DNA of 64,000 nt. Origin: an uncultured Lachnospiraceae bacterium (GTDB taxonomy: Bacteria > Bacillota > Clostridia > Lachnospirales > Lachnospiraceae). The translations under genes were made by a program, and so were the position numbers. The stretch is taken from NCBI GenBank assembly GCA_947174015.1, contig CAMWHJ010000001.1, positions 1 through 64,000 on the forward strand, in the 5' to 3' direction. Numbering within the stretch: position 1 is the first letter of the stretch; every line of letters begins with the position of its first letter. Shown in pieces: positions 49,529 through 59,530 of this stretch. The notes under the pieces were generated by a model, which was not told where the DNA came from, searched no databases, and worked only from the letters and a program-made list of their open reading frames with translations.

Positions 49529-49846
49529 TCTCAAACACCGAGGGCTTAAAAGAGAAGTGTAGCCCACTCCCATATACCTGAATTGTGCCTGTAAAAATAA
49601 GGTTATGATAGTAAAAAGTGATGTCACTCATCTTAAAATGGTGGCAAAAAGTGATGCCACATATGATAGTGAAAACTGCCACCATGAGCGCAAAAAATGC
49701 CACAAAATGCAGCCACATTTCAAAAACCGGTTGCATATCAGGCAAAGCACATGATATAATCTATTTGCGTGTAGGTATATCATGGCTTCGGTCTGATACA
49801 TACCATTGGGCGGTTTCCTTAGAAGCCGCCTTTTATACTGCTGCTG

Positions 49847-50125
49847 ATGTTAAGAGAGTATGAATTGTTCGTGGATTCTTTTCAGTTTGCCTGCAGGAAT
49901 TTCAAGGACAATGCGGAAAATGCCGCACTCGCCCAGACAATGGGGTTTGAATCAAATAAGGAATATAACGAGATTATGTTCCTTAGGGAAATCACCCACA
50001 CTGTAAATATGTTTAACGATATGGGCGATATTGTGAGGCTCTATTCCAAAAATCCCGAAACAGCCACCACAAGGCTTGCAAATCTTCTTTCTATGGTATC
50101 GGGGGAAGAATCCGAATCGGTATAA
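49847..50125 (+). CDS. Hypothetical mobile-element-associated protein
   Basis: ORF between oriT-like region and integrase; TTG/ATG start ambiguous. Confidence 0.5.
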   Translation: MLREYELFVDSFQFACRNFKDNAENAALAQTMGFESNKEYNEIMFLREITHTVNMFNDMGDIVRLYSKNPETATTRLANLLSMVSGEESESV

Positions 50126-50209
50126 TAGAACAATCGGAGTTATGATATACTTACACGCAGAAAGCATTTCATCAGTTCCGATTGCCCGTTACTGAAAGGA
50201 GAACAGATT

Positions 50210-51031
50210 ATGGCAAAAGGTTCTGTAAGGAAAAAAGGAAAGAAATGGTACTACCGCTTTTATGTGGAAGATGTAAGCTGGAACCTGGTACAGAAAGAAT
50301 GTGCAGGAACAGAAAGCAAGAGCGAAACGGAAAAGCTGTTAAGACAGGCAATGGAGGATTATGAAAGCAAGAAATTCATTGCAAAGGCGGACAATATCAC
50401 TCTCGGACAGCTGCTTGACACATGGGCGGAGGAAGAATTTTGGCAGGACATCAACCTTGAGGAACAATGCCTGACAGTCCGCAGAAGCGTCCGTTACAAC
50501 GGGGCTACCCATAAGCACGAAATCGGCTCGACAAAAAGGAAGAAAGTCCGGAGCGTTGATTTTGGCAATGCCCTCGCTGACATCTTGAAGAAAGCAAGGA
50601 TACAACAGCTTAAAAACCGTATGCAATATGGCGAACTCTATCACAGGAATTTCTACAAGGAAGTTACAGCGAAAAATCAGGTACATTATGAGTATTACAA
50701 CTTGGGAATGACAGAAGATGTGCCGGAGGATTATACGGAAATCTCTTTTGTGTGTTTGAGGGAAGATGGCTGTCTTGAACTTCCAGCCACCGTAGAAACA
50801 GCCTGCCGGACAGCAACAAGGAAAGTACCGGAGTTAGAGGGGTTCCACTTCCACACATTAAGGCACATCTACACAACAAACCTGTTATCAAACGGGGCGC
50901 AGCCAAAAGATGTGCAGGAACTTTTAGGACACTCGGACGTAAGCACTACCATGAATGTCTATGCACACGCTACAAGGGAGGCAAAGCGGGAATCTGCAAA
51001 ACTCTTGGATAAGGTTGTGGGAATGAATTAG
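50210..51031 (+). pseudogene. Tyrosine integrase with internal in-frame deletion
   Basis: Tn916-like N-term MAKGSVRKKGKKWYYRF and C-term FHFHTLRHIYTTNLLSNGAQPKDVQELLGHSDVSTTMNVYAH are present; joined at LDTWAEEE|FWQDINLEEQ with no Arg-I (GLRxGE) box. Confidence 0.8.
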
Positions 51032-51055
51032 GAACAAAAACTGAATAAGAAAAAC

Positions 51056-51096
51056 TTTCCCTTGTAACCTGCCCATGAGGGCAAAAACAAGGGAAA
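51056..51096. repeat. att-like inverted-repeat module B
   Basis: TTTCCCTTGT (51056-51065) / ACAAGGGAAA (51087-51096), 25 bp after integrase stop. Confidence 0.65.
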
Positions 51097-51187
51097 AGGA
51101 TACATATTTTGAGGCTGGCATAGCGCAAAGCCTTGAAAAATAGGGGAAACTTATGGAAAAAGCTTACAAATCAGAAGTTGTGCATTT

Positions 51188-51558
51188 TTACACACAAATA
51201 CTACTAATAAAATCTATTATTCCATCGTCATTTTGCTTAAATGTGCCAAAACATCGTCTTCCATCAAATCCAATCATGTCTTCAACTGCTTTTTTTATAT
51301 AAGGGTCTGTTATTTTTTCTTTTGCTTCATGTAATGAAAACCAATTCACTTCTATGCTTTCATCTGAAATCGTCTCCTTTCCACCCTCGTATTTACAAAC
51401 AAAAGTTAAATTAACTGTTGGTGGTAATAGCATTCCTTCAAGAGGTCCATATCCTGCTTTTGGTGATAATCTTTGATCGATTCCAACAATATTCTCTGGT
51501 TTAGCAATAATACCACATACAGAACTTTGCCAATACGGTTTGTTCCATTCCCTTTCAT
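51188..51558 (-). pseudogene. NUDIX hydrolase C-terminal fragment
   Basis: Frame open from a TAA upstream: TDEREWNKPYWQSSVCGIIAKPENIVGIDQRLSPKAGYGPLEGMLLPPTVNLTFVCKYEGGKETISDESIEVNWFSLHEAKE...; no full Nudix box. Confidence 0.5.
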
Positions 51559-51620
51559 CTGTTTACCTCCATAAAAGGGCGGAACACACCACCCACATTA
51601 TAGCATGACCGCCCGCAGAA

Positions 51621-51785
51621 TTAAACCGTTTTCCCCACGATTTCCTCAATATTTTTCCTGACCGTTTCCTCGTTGATTTTGCGGAAAGCATCTTCCATGC
51701 TCTGACCGCCAAGGTAGATACGTTCCACGACAATCCGTGTCGGAGTTTTCCTGTTTTCGTTCCTGCTCTTTTTCTTATTCCTCAT
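51621..51785 (-). CDS. Small mobile-element-type basic protein (54 aa), absent from ORF track
   Basis: MRNKKKSRNENRKTPTRIVVERIYLGGQSMEDAFRKINEETVRKNIEEIVGKTV*. Confidence 0.6.
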   Translation of the reverse strand: MRNKKKSRNENRKTPTRIVVERIYLGGQSMEDAFRKINEETVRKNIEEIVGKTV

Positions 51786-52136
51786 TCAGTTTCCTCCCTT
51801 CAGACGAAAAAAAGGCAGTTACAAACTGTTACGTTCATAACTGACCTTATGCTGTTTTTTACAATCCAAAAAAATTACAAATCCTCTCTCTTTTGCCTTT
51901 GCTTTGTAATCCAATAAACTCACACACAAGTGGCAGGTCATTACGCTGCCCACATCGGAATTGCACCGTCATTTTATGACTGAATTTTTTATAAAATTTC
52001 AGAAGTATCATTATCACGGATATGCTTCATCGCCCCGCAGTACACCTCTCGTGGTATAAAATTCATTATACTCTTTAAATCAAATCTTATCGTTTCCCTT
52101 ATTTTGCAAATAAACAAGAATCACAATCATCTTATT

Positions 52137-52865
52137 TCAATCAATCCCAATTTCTCCAATCCAATTTGCAATGCTCTCTTTTGAAGCTCCACCTTCAATT
52201 CTTTTTCCATCTACCCACTCTACTGATTCAGAACAGAGGGTATGAAGATTACTTGCGCTGGAACCAACCCCACTGCTATGAGAGGTACAAAAAGGAATAA
52301 TTGTCTTTCCCGAAAAATCATAACTCTCTAAAAATGTACTGATTATACGAGGGGCTTGCCCATGCCAAATCGGGTAACCGAGAATTATGGTTTCATATTC
52401 GTCCATATTCTCCACACCACCAGAAATTGCAGGGCGCACATTAGGGTCATTTTGTTCCTGATCCGCCCGACCATTCGTATAATAAGCTAAGTCTGCCTCT
52501 GTGTATGGATTTTCAGGTACTATCTCATAAATATCAGCTCCTAAAATCTCTGTAATACACTCCGCTACAAGTTCCGTAGTCCCTGTACACGAAAAATATA
52601 CAACCAATATTTTTGTATTCACATCTGCCTCCTGTTCCTCTGTCAAAATGGATTCAGACAGCTCGGTTTCCCTTTCTGTATTTAGCGATTCTTCTGTTTC
52701 CTGTTTTTCTGTCTCCGCCCCATTCTGAGATGTTTCAGACTGTTCTTCTGTTTTTTGTGTAGCAGCTTGTATTTCCTCCTGATTTTCAGATATAGCAGAC
52801 TGACCACAGGCTGTCAGAACAAAAATCATAGAAAAAGAAAGTAATAAACTGATTATTTTTCTCAT
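52137..52865 (-). CDS. Flavodoxin-domain lipoprotein
   Basis: Signal peptide plus lipobox LTACGQ, acidic linker, flavodoxin ILVVYFSCTGTTELVAECI. Confidence 0.85.
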   Translation of the reverse strand: MRKIISLLLSFSMIFVLTACGQSAISENQEEIQAATQKTEEQSETSQNGAETEKQETEESLNTERETELSESILTEEQEADVNTKILVVYFSCTGTTELVAECITEILGADIYEIVPENPYTEADLAYYTNGRADQEQNDPNVRPAISGGVENMDEYETIILGYPIWHGQAPRIISTFLESYDFSGKTIIPFCTSHSSGVGSSASNLHTLCSESVEWVDGKRIEGGASKESIANWIGEIGID

Positions 52866-53452
52866 TAACCGTTCCGCCTTTCTTCCAGTGCTTTCAACAA
52901 ATATGCCATATTCTGACCGAGATTTCTCATTGTTTCAAGACCTTCCTCGTCTTTTTGGACATCCCCCGGCATTTGTCCATACGCCATTGCCCAATAGGAA
53001 GAACCAACCACAAACATATTTTGCAGCATAAAAAAATGGTACATTGCATCAAGTGTAGTAAGTGCGCCGCCCCTGCGTGCCGCTGTGACAGCCGCGCCAA
53101 CTTTGTGCTGGAACAGGTTTTCACTCCGGTTCATATCTGTTACTACCGATGCACGTTCTAAAAATGCCTGCATATTCGCAGAAATATTTGCCGTATAAAC
53201 TGGCGAACCGAGAATAATCCCATCTGCCTGCGTCATCTTTTCAAAGATTTCCTGAAACATATCCTTTTGATGCACACAGTTTTTTCTCCCACCACAAGCC
53301 CAACAAGCCTTGCAGGGCTCAATTATTTTTCCGGAAAGCTGCATCATCTCCGTTTCAATCCCTGCCTTATGCAATTCCTCAAACACAATATTGATAAGGA
53401 TTGCTGTGTTTCCGTCTTTTCTTGCACTGCCATTAATCGCTAAAACTTTCAT
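52865..53452 (-). CDS. NADPH-dependent FMN reductase-like flavodoxin-fold protein
   Basis: MKVLAINGSARKDGNTAILINIVFEEL, CKACWACGGRKNCVHQKD; likely start MKVLAING near 53452. Confidence 0.88.
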   Translation of the reverse strand: MKVLAINGSARKDGNTAILINIVFEELHKAGIETEMMQLSGKIIEPCKACWACGGRKNCVHQKDMFQEIFEKMTQADGIILGSPVYTANISANMQAFLERASVVTDMNRSENLFQHKVGAAVTAARRGGALTTLDAMYHFFMLQNMFVVGSSYWAMAYGQMPGDVQKDEEGLETMRNLGQNMAYLLKALEERRNG

Positions 53453-53477
53453 ATTCTTCCTCCTACTACAATTATTT

Positions 53478-54551
53478 TTAATACCAATCATGCTTCTCTC
53501 CGCGGTCAAGAGCATTTATCTGTGCCATTTCATCCTCTGTCAATTCAAAATCAAACAATTCCGTGTTTTCCTGAATATGTTCGGGATTGCTGGAGCCGGG
53601 AATTACTACCACACCTTTTTGCAGATTCCACCGCAGAATAACCTGCGCCACTGATTTTCCATGCGCTACTGCAATTTGCGAAATCACTTCATCACTAAGC
53701 AGTTCTGCCGTATAGCCTCTGCCTCCAAGCGGATACCAGCCCTGCACCACGATCCCAAGATTATGAATGTATGGGATTACATCGTTTTCCTGATAATACG
53801 GGTGTATTTCATTCTGAACCAAAGCGGGCGTAATATTTATCTGAGGTAAAAATTTCTCCAATTCTTCGACATACCAGTTTGATAAACCAAGCGAACGGAT
53901 TTTACCGTCCGCAACCGCTTTTTCCATTGCATGATATGCCTCCACATCACCTGCTCCGGGGTGGTGAAGCAGCATCATATCAATATAATCAATATCTAAT
54001 TTTGCAAGTGCTTCCTCTATCGCTGCTTCCGGATTAGAAAACTGATTTGGGTACAGCTTTGTGATTACAAAAATTTCTTCCCTCGGTATACCGGAGTTCC
54101 TGACAGCTTCCCCCACGCTTTCCTCATTATGATACATATAAGCGGTATCAATTAGATGTACACCACTGTTTAATGCTGTCGTGACGGACTCTACACAGGT
54201 ACCTCCAGTCAGGCTATATGTGCCAATCCCGTATATGGGCATTTCATACCCACTATTTAATAAAACCGTTTTTGTTTCAAAGTTGAAAGAGATATCTCCT
54301 GTCACTGTATTATCACCTTCCTCTGTTTGTTTTTCCTCACTATTGGTCAGATTATTTTCTGTCTGCATCTCAGTTTGCGTAACTGCCAACGTTGCCGGCT
54401 GCTCCTGTTTAATCTGCCCTGTTGTTTCGGTGCCTTCTGCCTGTCCGTACTGTTCTGCAGCCTCATCCGTAGAATACCCTTCCTGTTTCCCACAGGCTGA
54501 TAACGCAACCATAAGCAGAACAGCCAACATAAGATTAAACAGCCGTTTCAT
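53478..54551 (-). CDS. Aldo/keto reductase with lipoprotein signal peptide
   Basis: [23 protein letters not shown], linker, [42 protein letters not shown]. Confidence 0.88.
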   Translation of the reverse strand: MKRLFNLMLAVLLMVALSACGKQEGYSTDEAAEQYGQAEGTETTGQIKQEQPATLAVTQTEMQTENNLTNSEEKQTEEGDNTVTGDISFNFETKTVLLNSGYEMPIYGIGTYSLTGGTCVESVTTALNSGVHLIDTAYMYHNEESVGEAVRNSGIPREEIFVITKLYPNQFSNPEAAIEEALAKLDIDYIDMMLLHHPGAGDVEAYHAMEKAVADGKIRSLGLSNWYVEELEKFLPQINITPALVQNEIHPYYQENDVIPYIHNLGIVVQGWYPLGGRGYTAELLSDEVISQIAVAHGKSVAQVILRWNLQKGVVVIPGSSNPEHIQENTELFDFELTEDEMAQINALDRGEKHDWY

Positions 54552-55146
54552 AGCGCTCCTCCTTTTCTTCCCGAATGATCTTTAACACCTTTGCAGGAGC
54601 GCCTCCCACAACTGTCATGGCAGGAACATCCCGTGTCACCACGGCTCCCGCCGCAACCACCGCCCAATCGCCAATCGTTACCCCCGGTAATATCGTTGCG
54701 TTAGAGCCAATCCATACATGAGCACCAATCTTTATCTTTGCATAATGATTTTTTCTGTTTTTCGCTGGATTCAGGTCATGGTTGATTGTTGCCAATACAA
54801 CATTATGACCAATCAGAGCACCGTCCCCGATTTCAATTCCACCCTGATCCTGAAAATGGCATCCTGAATTGATAAAGACATCTTTCCCAATTGTGATATT
54901 TTTTCCAAAGTCTGTATAGAACGGAGGAAACAGCCGGAAGGTATCATCAATTTTTTTCCCCGTCAGCCGTCCCATAATCTCCCGGAGTTCCTCCGGGGTA
55001 TGATACTGATTATTCAGTTCCATGCCAATTCTGATTGCTTCCTGACAAAGAGTATCAAAAAATTCCCTCCACTCTGGATTCTGTGCAGCGTTTCCTTCCT
55101 CTCCCTGAAACGCTTCCAATATATTTTCTAAAGTCAAAGCAAACAT
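54535..55146 (-). CDS. Maltose/galactoside O-acetyltransferase-like (LbH)
   Basis: [68 protein letters not shown]. Confidence 0.92.
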   Translation of the reverse strand: MFALTLENILEAFQGEEGNAAQNPEWREFFDTLCQEAIRIGMELNNQYHTPEELREIMGRLTGKKIDDTFRLFPPFYTDFGKNITIGKDVFINSGCHFQDQGGIEIGDGALIGHNVVLATINHDLNPAKNRKNHYAKIKIGAHVWIGSNATILPGVTIGDWAVVAAGAVVTRDVPAMTVVGGAPAKVLKIIREEKEERYETAV

Positions 55147-55191
55147 CCCTTTCCATAACCTGTTTTCTGTTATTTCTTACTTCAGCGACTG

Positions 55192-55965
55192 TCAAAAATT
55201 CCTTAGTTGATCCCGCTTTTCCTTTGAACCGTTTTCACCGCCAAGCTTTTCCAAGCGGCTGATTTCGTCAGCAGTCAATTCAATCTGTGCCGCCTTTGCA
55301 GCTTCCTCAACCTGATGCACTTTTGTCACCCCGATAATCGGAAGTGTACCTTTTGCAATCGCCCATGCCGTCGCAACCTGTGCAGGGCTGGCATCAAAAC
55401 GTGTCCCTATCATTTTCAGCTCATCAATCAATGCTGTCAGTTCTTTCAGATGCGGGTTATACGCCTCTCCCCTCCCTGTTCCCTCCGGGAATGGATTTTC
55501 CTCATTGTACCGTCCGGTAAGTGCCCACTTTTCAACATCCATTGGATTATGAATCCAATAAACATCAATCACATCAGTATGCAGGCACTCTTTGCTGCCG
55601 TTAATCATTTCCTGCATGGCGTCCGGTGAACTGCCGGCTATCTGCGGCGTGAATTTCGTGGAAAGGATAACGCTCTTTTGGCATACATCTTTCACGAAAT
55701 TACCAAGGATACGCTCAGAAGTTCCGTCTCCATAAACCGCCGCTGTATCCCACAGGTTCAGTCCACACTCCGTTGCTTTCTCAAATACGGGCTTCAGTTC
55801 TTTCTCAAACAAATGATTTCCAAATACCTGATCCCCTCCGGCTGCATATCCGTAAACCGACCTTCTTTTGCAAAGACCATACACTGCTCTGCTGTCTGCT
55901 GGTCACATCCTGCGTCAATTAAATTTTGGTAAATGCTCCCATATACATCATTTTCTTCAGCCATC
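55192..55965 (-). pseudogene. Aldo/keto reductase remnant (5' junction and internal in-frame deletion)
   Basis: MAEENDVYGSIYQNLIDAGCDQQTAEQCMVFAKE... runs in another frame into AGGDQVFGNHLFEKEL...; AKR jumps from NPMDVEKW to ALTGRYNEENPF. Confidence 0.7.
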
Positions 55966-56039
55966 TCCCACCCTTCTGACTATATTGTAATTTACCATGA
56001 GCATAATATCAAATACATATAAAATATCCGTTTCCATAC

Positions 56040-56554
56040 CTAAAAAGTATTTATATTCAATGCTGGGCATTTCATCAGAACAGAGTGCCTGATGTCAGAA
56101 AAAACGGCATAACCATCAGCACCATATAAGAAGCCAAACGGAACCATTTTTTTACACTCCTTACAGCCGCTGCACTTTTTCTGCTTTTTCAGCTCCAAAA
56201 ACCAGCGGATTGCTAAAACCATTCCGATCACACTCATAGCCGCCTGTGAAAACAGCCGCAGATTAAAAGAACCGATATAACCGCTGTCACTGATAAACTG
56301 TCTTCTGACCATTGCTGCAACCATACACAGTAGGGAAACACTGACCATTTTTCCAAAAAAGAAACTTACAAATGACAAAACCCCTTTTTCACACCTCCTG
56401 AATGGGACACCACATAAGTAGAAAGAAACATACTAATAATCGGACTGCAGCAGGTTCCGCATCCAAGTCCAACGGTAACAACGGTTATAAGTGCTGGAAA
56501 TTTCTTTTTTATATGTACTTAGATTTACCTTATTTTCCATATCAAACATAACAA
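56040..56554 (-). pseudogene. UreH/DsbD-like membrane protein disrupted by two homopolymer frameshifts
   Basis: Composite MENKVNLSTYKK|KFPALITVVTVGLGCGTCCSPIISMFLSTYVVSHSGGVKK|GVLSFVSFFFGKMVSVSL across three frames. Confidence 0.7.
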
Positions 56555-56687
56555 TCCACCTCCTGCTACTATCATAAGAGTTTTAATATATAATATCAAA
56601 TACATATATAGAATGGTTTTCCATACTTGAAAAGTATTGGGTTTTCTGTTATTGTTTAGACCAAGACATTATCAAGGAGGTTTTCGT

Positions 56688-57563
56688 TTGGATATTCGGG
56701 TTTTACAATATTTCCTTGCGGTCGCAAGGGAAGAAAGCATAACAAAAGCAGCGGAAACTCTGCACATGACACAGCCCCCGCTTTCCAGACAGTTAAAAGA
56801 TTTGGAAGATGAATTAGGGAAGCAGCTACTCATTCGTGGAAGTAAAAAGGTTACGCTGACAGAGGACGGAATGCTGCTTCGCAAACGTGCGGAAGAATTA
56901 GTTGATTTAATGGAAAAGACAAAGGCAGAACTCACATCTTCCAATGAGAATATCAATGGAGATATTTATATTGGCTGCGGAGAAACGGAAAGTATTTCCT
57001 TTTTAGCACAAGCAGCTCAAGATTTGCAGAAAAAACACCCCTTCATTCACTACCATATTTACAGTGGTGATGCAGAACGCGTTATGGAAAGGCTTGATAA
57101 GGGCTTGATTGACTTCGGGCTATTAGTAGGAGAAGCAGATATAAGCAAATATGATTATATCAAACTTCCACAAAAAGACGTGTGGGGCGTGTTGATGCGC
57201 AAAGAAAGCCTTTTAGCGGAAAAAGATGCAGTTTTTGCAGAAGATTTATGGGATAAACCCTTGATTGTATCGCACCAAACCTCAATCAATACGGAAATGT
57301 TTCGTTGGTTAAAGACAGATATTTCCAAACTCAACATTGTTGCGACTTACGATTTGATTTACAACGCTGCACAATTTGTCAAAAAGGGATTTGGATACGT
57401 GATTGCATTAGACAAGCTGATTAACACAGCAGGAGACAGCAATCTATGTTTTAGACCGCTTTCTCCTACATTAGAGGCAGAACTGTATATTGTATGGAAA
57501 AAATATCAGGTTCTTTCAAGAGCCTCCAGTGTATTTCTCCAACAGTTGAAAACAGAAACATAA
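56688..57563 (+). CDS. LysR family transcriptional regulator
   Basis: (TTG start) DIRVLQYFLAVAREESITKAAETLHMTQPPLSRQLKDLEDELG; RBS AAGGAGG. Confidence 0.93.
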   Translation: MDIRVLQYFLAVAREESITKAAETLHMTQPPLSRQLKDLEDELGKQLLIRGSKKVTLTEDGMLLRKRAEELVDLMEKTKAELTSSNENINGDIYIGCGETESISFLAQAAQDLQKKHPFIHYHIYSGDAERVMERLDKGLIDFGLLVGEADISKYDYIKLPQKDVWGVLMRKESLLAEKDAVFAEDLWDKPLIVSHQTSINTEMFRWLKTDISKLNIVATYDLIYNAAQFVKKGFGYVIALDKLINTAGDSNLCFRPLSPTLEAELYIVWKKYQVLSRASSVFLQQLKTET

Positions 57564-57736
57564 GAATGTCTATACTACAATATTTTTATTGTATTCTGAA
57601 AATAAGAATTTGATTTTCTGACTTTTCAAGGCATTTAATAACTGTTATATTTAGTTATCAAAAGCTCAGCCACACCGCATAAACACTGAATTTATGACAG
57701 TTTTCTCACCTTTGCCTTTTATATTAGTTTATAAGA

Positions 57737-57782
57737 TTTCCCTTGCAATTACAAGTGCTAATAAGGGCAAAATTAAGGCAAA
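57737..57782. repeat. att-like inverted-repeat module C
   Basis: TTTCCCTTG...ATAAGGGCAAAATTAAGGCAAA, parallel to module A. Confidence 0.55.
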
Positions 57783-57830
57783 CAAAAAACAGTAAAAAAT
57801 ATAACAAATTATATAGTCGGACTGTTTGAA

Positions 57831-58103
57831 ATGCTTGTGACAATAAAAGTGAAAGGATTGATGAAAATGAGATTGATATATGCTTGGTACAATATGCAGA
57901 ACAACAGTATAGAAATTAATACTTATGATGGATACATATTACAGTTTGATTGTAACATACTTGAAAAAGGACTAAAGACTACACCTTGGTCACAACACTG
58001 TTTAGACTGTTTAGCACTCGACAAGCCACTGGAATATGTCTGGCTTATTCTATCTGGTGAAATGCAAGCATGGCTGGATGCAGAAGATAGTTTATGCGTG
58101 TAA
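57831..58103 (+). CDS. Small conserved protein (DUF6061-like), paralog of 43563-43808
   Basis: MRLIYAWYNMQNNSIEINTYDGYILQFDCNILEKGLKTTPWSQHCLDCLALDKPLEY. Confidence 0.7.
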   Translation: MLVTIKVKGLMKMRLIYAWYNMQNNSIEINTYDGYILQFDCNILEKGLKTTPWSQHCLDCLALDKPLEYVWLILSGEMQAWLDAEDSLCV

Positions 58104-58129
58104 TGCTTATAATCTAGAAATAAAAAGTA

Positions 58130-58156
58130 GAGGAACTGTCACAATATCAGTTCCTC
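58130..58156. terminator. Hairpin terminator
   Basis: GAGGAACTG-tcacaatat-CAGTTCCTC then CATTTTTTATTT. Confidence 0.75.
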
Positions 58157-58162
58157 CATTTT

Positions 58163-58540
58163 TTATTTCATCAATTCATCTGTCAGCCGGATAATCTCTG
58201 GTGCCAGCTTCTCCCTGTGTTTTTTCGTGATGTGAGCATAAATCGGGTAGGCAGCAATCATTCCGGCAATACCGAAAATGCCGATGATGATGCCTGGTAT
58301 CATAAGTCCTTCCCATACCATTGTGCAGCACATTCCTACACCGAAAATCAATGATCCGATAATGCCTGCAATTAGAGAAACGATTGTACCAGGTTTCATG
58401 ACACTCTGATCCAGACGTCGGAGCCGTTCCATTTTATCTTCTTCCTGCGTGGGAGGTACGTATTTTTCCCGAATATTTTTAATTTCCTCCTGCTGTGTGG
58501 AAGAATAAGTATAATTGAAAGTTTCATTGTTTCCGTCCAT
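58163..58540 (-). CDS. Small two-TM protein with GVGMCxxMVWEGLMI motif
   Basis: LIFGVGMCCTMVWEGLMIPGIIIGIFGIAGMIAAYPIY; paralogous motif in 61986-62360. Confidence 0.75.
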   Translation of the reverse strand: MDGNNETFNYTYSSTQQEEIKNIREKYVPPTQEEDKMERLRRLDQSVMKPGTIVSLIAGIIGSLIFGVGMCCTMVWEGLMIPGIIIGIFGIAGMIAAYPIYAHITKKHREKLAPEIIRLTDELMK

Positions 58541-58603
58541 GATAATCAGCTCCTTCCATATATATGCTTATTATAAACAGAATTTATTTCAGAATTGCTT
58601 GTG

Positions 58604-59530
58604 TTATGTTTCAGAATTGTTAATCAGCAGCTTTTTTAGCTGTTTTGTCGATTTCCAAATCATAAAGATTGCCATAGCAAGGACAATTGTACAAATGCCG
58701 CCTCCGGTAGCTCCGGTCATAATCTGGCGGAATGCAGTATCACCATCACCAAATTGTGAAACCATCGCTGTTTCCAAAGAAAGAATAGAAACCATTGCTG
58801 CCACAAGATTGATTGCCTTTGCTGCTGACAAAACCGGACTTCCATGCCTGCGGAATTTCACCACATTGATAATGGCAATAATAACGGCATAAAATGAATA
58901 TACTGCCATTGCATAAATCAGAAGTCCCGAATATTCATATCCACGATTTTGATGTACCATAAAAATAACAATCCCGGCTAAAGCCTGATTCATCAGCAAA
59001 AGCATAATCCCACAAAGGTGATACTTGCGTAATTCGGCTTCCATTGTATGCCTGCCCGCTTTTTTCTTTCCCCTGTACAAAAGCATAAACCGCATAATTG
59101 CAAGTAATATGTAGTAAACAGCAATCGAGATAAACCACATGGAATGATAATAGATACCGGATACCAATTTCATCACGATATACAGGAGATTGATAAAAAA
59201 GCCCTGATAGAGTGCGATTTCCGTCCGAAATCGCACATCTCTTAACAAGCGCCTTCCCAGCGGAATGCTAAGTATCTTTTCCATCATTGGATGATCTTCC
59301 ATGCGTTTCCAAACAGATTTTGTAAAACCCTTCATACGGTATATTCCAGTGATGGAAATAATCAAAGCATAGCTGGATAACATATAAGAAACATAGGCAG
59401 CAATACTGTCTGTTTCAGTAACCAGCACAAAGGTTACGAATGCAAAAGAGGGTATGGCAACCAAAACCGTAGGAAACGGTGGAAGAAAAAATATTTTTTT
59501 AAGAGTCTGTTTGAATTTCTCCATCCGCAT
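58604..59530 (-). CDS. Multi-TM membrane protein
   Basis: Hydrophobic profile, immediately downstream of HK gene. Confidence 0.7.
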   Translation of the reverse strand: MRMEKFKQTLKKIFFLPPFPTVLVAIPSFAFVTFVLVTETDSIAAYVSYMLSSYALIISITGIYRMKGFTKSVWKRMEDHPMMEKILSIPLGRRLLRDVRFRTEIALYQGFFINLLYIVMKLVSGIYYHSMWFISIAVYYILLAIMRFMLLYRGKKKAGRHTMEAELRKYHLCGIMLLLMNQALAGIVIFMVHQNRGYEYSGLLIYAMAVYSFYAVIIAIINVVKFRRHGSPVLSAAKAINLVAAMVSILSLETAMVSQFGDGDTAFRQIMTGATGGGICTIVLAMAIFMIWKSTKQLKKLLINNSET

